Of a stretch of DNA of 64,000 nt, positions 57,957-64,000 are shown in pieces. Location: NCBI RefSeq assembly GCF_011047315.1, contig NZ_CP049259.1, positions 1,612,001 through 1,676,000 on the forward strand. Reading direction: 5' to 3'. The notes beneath the pieces are model-generated. The model saw only the letters and a program-made list of their open reading frames with translations, was not told the DNA's origin and made no database searches. The translations under genes were made by a program, and so were the position numbers. Position 1 is the stretch's first letter; each line of letters opens with the position of its first letter. The DNA comes from Altererythrobacter sp. BO-6 (lineage in GTDB: Bacteria > Pseudomonadota > Alphaproteobacteria > Sphingomonadales > Sphingomonadaceae).

Positions 57957-58973
57957 ATGGATACAGCAGTTGGAAGTCTTGCGGTAAGCGATCAGGCGCG
58001 GCCGGGCAATCGCAGCAACACCTCGCGCCCGCTGGCGATCGAGGCGCGCGGGCTGGTCAAGCGGTTTGACGGCACGCTGGCAGTCGATGGCGTTGACATC
58101 AGCGTGCCCGAAGGCGCGATCTACGGCATTCTTGGCCCCAATGGCGCGGGCAAGACCACCACGCTGCGCATGTTGCTGGGCATTATCGATCCCGACGAAG
58201 GTGTGCGCCGCGTGTTCGGACATGACCGGCCGCACGATATCGCTCGCGAGATCGGCTATCTGCCGGAAGAACGCGGGCTCTATCCGGCGATGAAGGCGAT
58301 CGAAGCCATCGCCTTCATGGGCGCCCTGCGCGGGCTGCCGCTGGCCGAAGGGCGTCGGCGCGGGCGCGAGCTCATGGAGCGGCACGATTTGGGCCATGCC
58401 GCAGAGCGGCAGATCCGCCAGCTGTCCAAAGGCATGGCGCAGACCGTGCAATTGCTCGGGACGCTGGTGCACCAGCCGCGGCTGGTGGTGCTTGACGAAC
58501 CGTTCAGCGGCCTCGACGCGATCAACCAGGGCAAGCTGGAACGCATGATCCGCGCGCTGGCCGAAGACGGGGTGACGGTGATCTTCTCGACCCATGTGAT
58601 CCACCATGCCGAGCGGTTGTGCGAAGGGGTGGCGATCATCGCCGGGGGCAAAGTGCCTTATGCCGGTAGCGTCGAGGCCGCGCGTGACCGCATCCCGGCG
58701 CAGGTGCGGCTGGAGACCCGGGCGCGCGAAGGGGCCTGGATGGCTGCGCTTCCCAAGGACACGCGCCGCGAAGGCGATTTCTTCATGTTCCCCTTGCCCG
58801 CCAGCGGGATCGAGCCCTTGCTGCGCCAGCTGATCGAAGGCGATGCGGGCATTCTTTCACTATCGATCGAGCGGGCCGGGCTGCATGACGCCTTCGTCCA
58901 TATTGCCGGCGAGGCTGCGGCCCGCGCCCTGGCCGAGGATTCGGCCGCCGATCACGCAGGAGGCCAGCGATGA
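57957..58973 (+). CDS. ABC transporter ATP-binding protein (NatA-like)
   Basis: ATPase of an ABC-2 exporter, 338 residues. Walker A GPNGAGKTTT near residue 62, signature RQLSKGMAQ in the LSKGM form typical of NatA/DrrA-type ATPases, Walker B LVVLDEPFSGLD, and the H-loop STHVIHHAE. The C-terminal 90 residues form an added domain ending near RALAEDSAADH. The permease start overlaps its stop by four bases. A role in sodium, drug or polymer export is possible; the sequence does not decide. Confidence 0.9.
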   Translation: MDTAVGSLAVSDQARPGNRSNTSRPLAIEARGLVKRFDGTLAVDGVDISVPEGAIYGILGPNGAGKTTTLRMLLGIIDPDEGVRRVFGHDRPHDIAREIGYLPEERGLYPAMKAIEAIAFMGALRGLPLAEGRRRGRELMERHDLGHAAERQIRQLSKGMAQTVQLLGTLVHQPRLVVLDEPFSGLDAINQGKLERMIRALAEDGVTVIFSTHVIHHAERLCEGVAIIAGGKVPYAGSVEAARDRIPAQVRLETRAREGAWMAALPKDTRREGDFFMFPLPASGIEPLLRQLIEGDAGILSLSIERAGLHDAFVHIAGEAAARALAEDSAADHAGGQR

Positions 58974-60247
58974 GCGACGCCGCCCATCCCAAGTCGCGGC
59001 TGTCGCGACTGCAGGCCGCATGGGTCATCGCCCGGCGCGACTTCGTGGCCGTGCTGTTCAGCCGGTCATTCTTCTTTTTCCTGCTTGGCCCGCTGTTCCC
59101 GGTATTCGTCGGTGCGCTGGCCGGCGGGATCGGCGGCCAGGTGCAGCGCGACACGCTGAGCCTGGAGGTGGGACTCGCCATGTCCGCGCCGGAGAATGCG
59201 GCCATGCTCGCGGCGCAAGAGCGATTGCGACCGCGGCTGGGCGGTAATCTGCCGGTCCTTGTGGAAGTGCCAGAAGCCCTGACCGAACCGGATTTCGACG
59301 CGCGCAGCTTCCTTGAACAGAAGCGTGGCAATTACGCGGCAATCCTGGCTGGCTCTCTGGCGGAACCCACGCTGGTCGGCACCAGCGGTGAAGTGCTGCG
59401 CTGGCAAGGTCCGGTTGCGCTGCTAGTCGGCGATGCCCGCGCGGCCAAACCCGATCCGCTACCCGCCATCGACACGCAATTGGTCGAAACCAGCGCCGCG
59501 ACAGTCAGGAATGAACGCATCCGCACCGCACAGGCGGCGCAGACGATGCTGTTCCTGCTGACCATGCTCTTGGCGGGCATGGTGCTGTCCAATCTCGTCG
59601 AGGAAAAGGCCAACAAGATCATCGAAATCCTGGCTGCCGCAATCCCGATGGATTCGGTTTTCCTGGGCAAGCTGTTTGCGATGCTGGCGGTGTCGCTGGT
59701 GGGTATCGGCGTTTGGGGCACAGTCGGGTTGGGCCTGTGGACCCTGGGCGGCGAGGCGATTACGGCATCGACCGGATTCAGCCCCGAGAACCTTCCTGAG
59801 CCAGCGGTGGGCTGGCCGCTTTTCGCGCTGCTGGGCCTGCTCTATTTCGCCATGGCCTACCTGCTTCTGGGCGCGTTGTTCCTGACTATCGGCGCGATGG
59901 CCGCCACGGTGCGCGAAGTGCAGACGCTGTCTATGCCGGTCACCATGATGCAGCTGATGGTGTTCTTCCTGGCCGCCTTCACCATCACCCAGCCGGGTAC
60001 GCCGATCGAACTGTTCGCGGTCGCTTTCCCCTTGAGCTCGCCCTTTGCCATGCTGGCGCGGGCCGCCATGCAGGAGACGCTGTGGGTCCATACGGCGGCG
60101 CTGGCCTGGCAGGCGCTGATGGTGCTGCTGATCGTCAAGGGTGGTTCGACCCTGTTCCGCAAGCGGGTGATGAAATCCGGCGGTGCGGGGCACGCACCGG
60201 GCAAGCGTCGCCTGTTCGGCCTGCTTTCAGCGGGAGCGGCAAGATAG
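58970..60247 (+). CDS. ABC-2 type permease (NatB-like)
   Basis: Inner-membrane permease of 425 residues. One N-terminal membrane segment (LFSRSFFFFLLGPLFPVFVG), a large periplasmic loop of about 150 residues, then five to six segments including MLFLLTMLLAGMVLSNLVEEKANKIIEIL broken at its charged middle, typical of ABC2_membrane_3. Coupled to the ATPase by ATGA overlap. The conserved EEKxNKIxE motif in the first cytosolic helix region is characteristic of NatB proteins. Confidence 0.9.
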   Translation: MSDAAHPKSRLSRLQAAWVIARRDFVAVLFSRSFFFFLLGPLFPVFVGALAGGIGGQVQRDTLSLEVGLAMSAPENAAMLAAQERLRPRLGGNLPVLVEVPEALTEPDFDARSFLEQKRGNYAAILAGSLAEPTLVGTSGEVLRWQGPVALLVGDARAAKPDPLPAIDTQLVETSAATVRNERIRTAQAAQTMLFLLTMLLAGMVLSNLVEEKANKIIEILAAAIPMDSVFLGKLFAMLAVSLVGIGVWGTVGLGLWTLGGEAITASTGFSPENLPEPAVGWPLFALLGLLYFAMAYLLLGALFLTIGAMAATVREVQTLSMPVTMMQLMVFFLAAFTITQPGTPIELFAVAFPLSSPFAMLARAAMQETLWVHTAALAWQALMVLLIVKGGSTLFRKRVMKSGGAGHAPGKRRLFGLLSAGAAR

Positions 60248-60349
60248 GTTCCAATTCGCAACCCACTATTGACAAGGCTGTAAATAGGGGCAGGATGGCG
60301 CAAACAGTTTGGAAGCGGCCACCCAGAGTCGCACGAAGTGGAGAGAATG

Positions 60350-61687
60350 ATGGCTTCGATCGCCCCGGAACGTCCGCAGGTCCGCAGGTCGCCTACTGCC
60401 TATGAGGCGCTGCGCGAGCATCTCAAGACCCATCCCGACGACCGCCTGGTCCATACGCACAAGTGGGACGTTAGCCGCAGCGACATCTATTACGAGAACA
60501 CCTGGCACCCGATCTTCAGGGAAATGCGCGCAGCAGGCCCGCTGCATTACATTCCGGAAAGCCCGTTCGGCCCCTATTGGGCGGTGGTGAGCCACAAGGC
60601 GATCCAGCATATCGAAGCCCTGCCAGAGACATTCTCGTCAAGCTGGGAATATGGCGGGATCACCATCTTGGAACGCCTGACCGAGGAACAGCTGGCCGAG
60701 CGCGGGATGGAGCGGCGCGAGCTTCCGATGTTCATCGCGATGGACCGGCCGCAGCACACCGGCCAGCGCCGCACGGTGGCGCCCAAGTTCACCCCCAGCG
60801 GCATGGCCGAGATGGAAGGCGAAATCCGCCAGCGCACTGGCGAACTGCTCGATACCCTGCCGCGCGGCGAAGTATTCGACTGGGTTGACCGGGTTTCGAT
60901 CGAGCTCACCACCGGCATGCTGGCAATCCTGTTCGGCTTTCCCTGGGAAGACCGCCGCCTGCTGACCTTCTGGTCTGACTGGTCGGGCGACACCGAACTC
61001 GCCACCGTGCGCGAGCTTGACGAGCTGCGTTGGGGTATCCTGCAGGAGATGCTGGCCTATTTCCAATCGCTGTGGATCGAGCGCACGCATGACAAGGAAC
61101 CGGGCGACGATCTCATTTCGATGATGATCCATTCCGATGCCATGAACCAGATGAGCCCGCAGGAATTCATGGGCAATCTGGTGCTGCTGATCGTGGGCGG
61201 CAACGACACCACGCGCAATTCCATGAGCGGGATTATCTACCAGCTCGACAAGAACCCCGACCAGCGCAAGCTGTTCGAGCACCAGCCTGAGCTGATCCCC
61301 AATGCGGTGCAGGAAATCCTGCGGATGCAGACGCCGCTGGCGCATATGCGCCGGACCTGCACCGAAGATACCGAAGTTTTCGGTCAGCAGATCAAGAAGG
61401 GCGACAAGGTCGTCCTGTGGTATCTTTCTGCCAATCGCGACGAAGAAGTGTTCGACAACCCCGACAAGCTCGACATCACGCGCGAGAATGCCCGTCGCCA
61501 TATCGCTTTCGGCTATGGCATCCATCGCTGCGTGGGCGCGCGCCTGGCCGAACTGCAGCTGCGGGTTCTGCTCGAAGAGCTGCATAAACGCCGGATGCGC
61601 GTGCATGTCGCGGGCGACGTGGAGCGGGTGCGGGCGAACTTCGTCCACGGCTTCCGCAAGCTCGAGGTCGAAATCACCGAATTCTGA
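60350..61687 (+). CDS. CYP153 family cytochrome P450 (alkane/fatty acid terminal hydroxylase)
   Basis: Soluble P450 of 445 residues. The I-helix motif VGGNDTTRNSM is the signature of CYP153, ExxR is EILR, and the heme loop is FGYGIHRCVGARLAELQ with proximal Cys394. Family members hydroxylate medium-chain alkanes or fatty acids at the terminal carbon and need a ferredoxin and reductase. Neither adjoins the gene, though a reductase lies 3.5 kb upstream. ATG 60350 follows GTGGAGAGA, so the second of two adjacent ATGs (60347, 60350) fits best. It stands alone between the ABC pair and msrB. Confidence 0.94.
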   Translation: MASIAPERPQVRRSPTAYEALREHLKTHPDDRLVHTHKWDVSRSDIYYENTWHPIFREMRAAGPLHYIPESPFGPYWAVVSHKAIQHIEALPETFSSSWEYGGITILERLTEEQLAERGMERRELPMFIAMDRPQHTGQRRTVAPKFTPSGMAEMEGEIRQRTGELLDTLPRGEVFDWVDRVSIELTTGMLAILFGFPWEDRRLLTFWSDWSGDTELATVRELDELRWGILQEMLAYFQSLWIERTHDKEPGDDLISMMIHSDAMNQMSPQEFMGNLVLLIVGGNDTTRNSMSGIIYQLDKNPDQRKLFEHQPELIPNAVQEILRMQTPLAHMRRTCTEDTEVFGQQIKKGDKVVLWYLSANRDEEVFDNPDKLDITRENARRHIAFGYGIHRCVGARLAELQLRVLLEELHKRRMRVHVAGDVERVRANFVHGFRKLEVEITEF

Positions 61688-61758
61688 TGTGATGAAACCT
61701 TTGCTGCCGCTCGTCCGTATATAGTCATGTGGCTTACGAAGCAGAGAGACGAAATCCG

Positions 61759-62256
61759 ATGAACGGCCCTATTGCCAGTCGACGGCAGCTCCTGGTGGGG
61801 CTCAGTGCCGGCGCAGCTATCCCTGTGCTGGCCGCCTGCGGATCGTCTCCGGCCGAGGCCAGGAGCTTCCCGATCAGCCTGAGCGAAGCCGAGTGGCGCA
61901 AACGGCTGACCAAGGACGAGTACCGGATCCTGCGCGAAGCGGGGACCGAGCGGCCCTACAGCTCGCCGCTCAATAGCGAAAAGCGTAGCGGAACCTTCGT
62001 CTGCGCCGGCTGCGGCAACGAACTTTATTCCTCGCGCACGAAATATGACAGCAAGACCGGCTGGCCCAGCTTTTGGGCGGCGATCGACAAGGGCGCGGTG
62101 GGCACTTCGACCGATTACAAGATCGGCTATCCGCGCACCGAAGTGCACTGCGCCGATTGCGGCGGGCATCTGGGTCACATCTTCAGCGACGGGCCCAAGC
62201 CGACCGGGCAGCGGCACTGCATCAACGGGTTGGCACTGGATTTCCGCCCGGCCTGA
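61759..62256 (+). CDS. msrB: Peptide-methionine (R)-S-oxide reductase, Tat-exported lipoprotein
   Basis: Repairs oxidised methionine in proteins. The 165 residues begin with a twin-arginine leader (SRRQLLVGLSAG) ending in a lipobox (LAAC, Cys27), so this MsrB should be folded, exported and lipid-anchored, unlike the cytosolic form. Zinc cysteines are Cys82/Cys85 and Cys131/Cys134 (CADCGGHLGH), and the catalytic Cys154 is in RHCINGLALDF. ATG 61759 is ten codons after an alternative GTG. No msrA lies nearby. Confidence 0.92.
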   Translation: MNGPIASRRQLLVGLSAGAAIPVLAACGSSPAEARSFPISLSEAEWRKRLTKDEYRILREAGTERPYSSPLNSEKRSGTFVCAGCGNELYSSRTKYDSKTGWPSFWAAIDKGAVGTSTDYKIGYPRTEVHCADCGGHLGHIFSDGPKPTGQRHCINGLALDFRPA

Positions 62257-62274
62257 CCTCCCGGTCCGGTTGCG

Positions 62275-62898
62275 TCAGACAAGCAGGTTGGGCGCCTGCA
62301 AGCGCACCATTACCAGGGCAAAGTCCGCCAGCGAAAAGGTGTCGTCGAACACCACGCCATAATGATTGCCCCGCCGCCAGCGCACTTTCGCACGCGTTTC
62401 CCGCAGCCGCCGCCCTTCGATCCTGAGGCTCTGGTCGATCGCCAGCCGTTCGTCACATTCGAACCGGGCCCCCTGCTGCGAGATGTTCTCGACCGTGGCC
62501 ATGGTGCGCATCGTCCCGGTGGTGACCGTAATCGGGAAATTCAGCGACAGGCGCAGCCCGCGTTTGCGATGTGCCCCCATCTCACCGATCAGCCGGGGCA
62601 GATCGATTTCGCCGGTGAACTTGAACCCGGCCTCGCGGTCGCGCTCCCACACCCGTTCCACCTGGTATGCCTGGCCATCCTGCAACTCTAGCGTGAATTC
62701 CCTGACCGCAGGCAGGCGGTGAAACAGCCGGGCGCTGACCCCGTTGGCCGAAACGTCGCGCAAGACACACACGAATTCGCCTTCGGAGCAGACGAGTTTT
62801 GCGGGGCGGATGAGCAGCGAATAGCGGTGCGCGCGCCGCAAATCGGGCGTCGCCACCGTATCCGGTTCACCGATCGGCATGAACGCCGCTGAATCCAT
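62275..62898 (-). CDS. PilZ domain protein (two PilZ-like domains)
   Basis: Predicted c-di-GMP responsive protein of 207 residues from ATG 62898. The first domain (about 15-105) has RRAHRYSLLIRPAKLVC and RDVSANGVSARLF; the second (about 112-200) has HRKRGLRLSLNFPITV and ENISQQGARFECDE. Each shows the RxxxR...(D/N)xSxxG outline of PilZ. The first fits c-di-GMP binding better (RRAHR, DVSANG). Target process unknown: motility, surface or exopolysaccharide control are common. It converges on msrB with an 18-base gap; the ATG at 62943 is an alternative start. Confidence 0.85.
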   Translation of the reverse strand: MDSAAFMPIGEPDTVATPDLRRAHRYSLLIRPAKLVCSEGEFVCVLRDVSANGVSARLFHRLPAVREFTLELQDGQAYQVERVWERDREAGFKFTGEIDLPRLIGEMGAHRKRGLRLSLNFPITVTTGTMRTMATVENISQQGARFECDERLAIDQSLRIEGRRLRETRAKVRWRRGNHYGVVFDDTFSLADFALVMVRLQAPNLLV

Positions 62899-63016
62899 CG
62901 CGCCAAACCCTTGTGCCCACGACCGCCCCTGGCCGCCCTGCAAGTCATAGGGCGACCATGGTTACAAGGTACTCGATGCCCCACTACGGGTTAAAACGAA
63001 GCTAATTCGCTGGATT

Positions 63017-63101
63017 TGGTGCGGGTGCCGGGACTCGAACCCGGACGACCAAAGGTCAGGGGATTTTAAGTCCCCGGCGTCTACCATTCCGCCACACCCG
63101 C
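63017..63101 (-). tRNA. trnL-TAA: tRNA-Leu (TAA)
   Basis: The minus-strand sequence folds as a type II tRNA: acceptor stem GCGGGTG/CACCCGC, D arm with GGCGGAATGGTAGACGCC, anticodon stem GGGGA-CTTAAAA-TCCCC with anticodon TAA, a long variable arm (GACCTTTGGTC) and the TYC arm CCGGG-TTCGAGT-CCCGG. The 3' CCA is encoded (63017-63019). Length is 85 bases. It lies upstream of ihfB on neither strand-sharing transcript that I can see. Confidence 0.97.
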
Positions 63102-63180
63102 TGGCTGCCAAAGCCGGAGCGGGTGTTAGCTGTGGCGGCGTGCCATCGCAACGCGGGAATGCAGCGCTGGCAATGAAGCG

Positions 63181-63456
63181 CTAGTTGATGCGCTTGCGCA
63201 TTTCCTTGCCGGGCTTGAAATAGGGCACGCGCTTGGCCGGAACATCAACCGTCTCGCCAGTGCGCGGATTGCGGCCGGTGCGGCCTTCGCGCTCACGGGT
63301 AGAGAAAGCGCCAAAGCCACGCAATTCAACGCGCCCGCCTTCGGCCAGCCTCTCGGCGATTTCGTCAAAGAAAATGTCGACGACCTGTTCGACCTCTTCG
63401 GCCCGCAGCTCGGGATTGTCCCGATGGAGCGCCTGGAGCAATTCTGATCTTATCAT
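63181..63456 (-). CDS. ihfB: Integration host factor subunit beta
   Basis: DNA-bending protein of 91 residues (HU/IHF fold), working as a dimer with IhfA. MIRSELLQALHRDNPELRAEEV starts the two-helix body; GRVELRGFGAFSTRERE is the beta saddle and GRNPRTGETV carries the intercalating Pro64. The ending FKPGKEMRKRIN is typical. The IhfB assignment rather than HU rests on the N-terminus and the RELR-like core. tRNA-Leu lies 79 bases downstream on the same strand. Confidence 0.92.
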   Translation of the reverse strand: MIRSELLQALHRDNPELRAEEVEQVVDIFFDEIAERLAEGGRVELRGFGAFSTREREGRTGRNPRTGETVDVPAKRVPYFKPGKEMRKRIN

Positions 63457-63645
63457 TCGCGCCTCCCAGCAGCACGCCCCGGCCCGTCAGGACAGGCTGG
63501 ACGTACCCCAAATGGACTTGAGCGCCGCTGCGACCCGAAAACGCCTCAATTCCAAGGCTATCGTGACAGAGTGGTGCGTTTCCTGCAAGCGCGGCGCGCA
63601 AATTTTTGTAGGAATTGTCGCGTGCTGGAACAGTCCGGCAGCGGA

Positions 63646-63984
63646 TCAGGCCTGTTCGGCAAGGTCCGCCAGTTTCAGGCCCAGCCGATCGACCCGCGCA
63701 CGGATTTCGGGCCACTCCTCAGCCAGGAAGCGCTCGCGTTCGCGGCTGCGCAGCTTTTCGGCGGCGCCCTTCACCACATACATGCCGACCCCGCGTTGCA
63801 CCTCGACCAGGCCATCGTTCTGGAATTGCTGGTAGGCCTTGGCAACGGTGAGCGGATTGGCCCCTTCTTCCGCTGCCAGCGCACGCACCGAAGGAAGCAT
63901 GTCGCCCTCGCGATAGCGGCCTTCGATTATGGCGGCGGCGATCTGGTCACGCAGCTTGAGATAGACAGGGCGGCTTTGGCTCAT
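63646..63984 (-). CDS. GntR family transcriptional regulator (YtrA-like)
   Basis: A 112-residue repressor with an N-terminal winged helix: MSQSRPVYLKLRDQIAAAI, then the recognition part GDMLPSVRALAAEEGANPLTVAKAYQQF and the wing GLVEVQRGVGMYV. Only about 40 charged residues follow, so no effector domain of the FadR or HutC type; this matches the short YtrA subfamily, which usually controls ABC transporters. The likely target genes lie outside the right edge of the window. Confidence 0.92.
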   Translation of the reverse strand: MSQSRPVYLKLRDQIAAAIIEGRYREGDMLPSVRALAAEEGANPLTVAKAYQQFQNDGLVEVQRGVGMYVVKGAAEKLRSRERERFLAEEWPEIRARVDRLGLKLADLAEQA

Positions 63985-64000
63985 GGCATTCCTCGCATTC

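Noticed and set aside
1..64000. CRISPR arrays, insertion sequences, integrases, prophage genes or rRNA
   Set aside because: No regularly spaced repeats, transposase or integrase motifs or rRNA sequence were seen; gene content and composition look like ordinary chromosome.

Overview
The window reads as chromosomal core DNA of an alphaproteobacterium of the order Sphingomonadales, most likely family Erythrobacteraceae. This rests on the high-GC codon use, the gene orders leuS-lptE-holA, lptC-lptA and glnE-bcp-COG2833, the large 180-kDa-class NAD-glutamate dehydrogenase, and a CYP153 alkane hydroxylase. I see no rRNA operon, CRISPR array, insertion sequence or prophage. One tRNA (Leu, anticodon TAA) is present.

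Layout. 1-9 kb: PPK2 polyphosphate kinase, phenylalanine hydroxylase, a GlsB-like membrane protein, uppP, an exported M13 peptidase, an MsbA-like ABC exporter, a PHA depolymerase (phaZ) and a DUF4126 membrane protein. 9.5-19 kb: thiolase, MaoC hydratase, glutamate synthase gltB-gltD, enoyl-CoA hydratase. 19-27.6 kb: ung, an RNase D-like exonuclease and lptC-lptA on the plus strand, facing leuS-lptE-holA on the minus strand; then a DUF3576 lipoprotein and an exported protein of unknown function. 27.7-37 kb: phaB, DUF389, a serine hydrolase next to a membrane-tethered LuxR/DUF4019 regulator, a ribbon-helix-helix protein, murA, galU, and a P450 with its acyl-CoA ligase. 37-44.7 kb: M23 peptidase, COG2833 ferritin-like protein, peroxiredoxin, glnE, M28 peptidase, agmatine deiminase. 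44.7-64 kb: thrS, a small XRE/membrane-protein operon with a large inverted repeat in front, an alpha/beta hydrolase, a TPR protein, an LLM oxidoreductase, NAD-GDH, a ferredoxin reductase, queG, an ABC exporter pair, CYP153, msrB, a PilZ protein, tRNA-Leu, ihfB and a GntR regulator.

Themes. Nitrogen assimilation (gltBD, glnE, gdh); polyhydroxybutyrate and fatty-acid metabolism (phaZ, phaB, thiolase, hydratases, acyl-CoA ligase); envelope biogenesis (uppP, murA, galU, lptA/C/E, LytM-type peptidase); hydrocarbon oxidation (CYP153, a second P450, a ferredoxin reductase).

The main caution is data quality. Seven genes in the first 39 kb carry eight single-base indels, six of them in homopolymers, including the essential leuS and both glutamate synthase subunits. 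I read these as sequencing or assembly errors, and the coordinates given for those genes are frame-corrected spans. No such break was seen from 39 to 64 kb. No spectacular unknown system stands out. The best leads are the XRE/membrane-protein operon with its operator-like repeat, the membrane-tethered LuxR/DUF4019 regulator paired with a serine hydrolase, the PhaR-type palindrome in front of phaZ, and four convergent gene pairs that share one palindromic CTAG stop.
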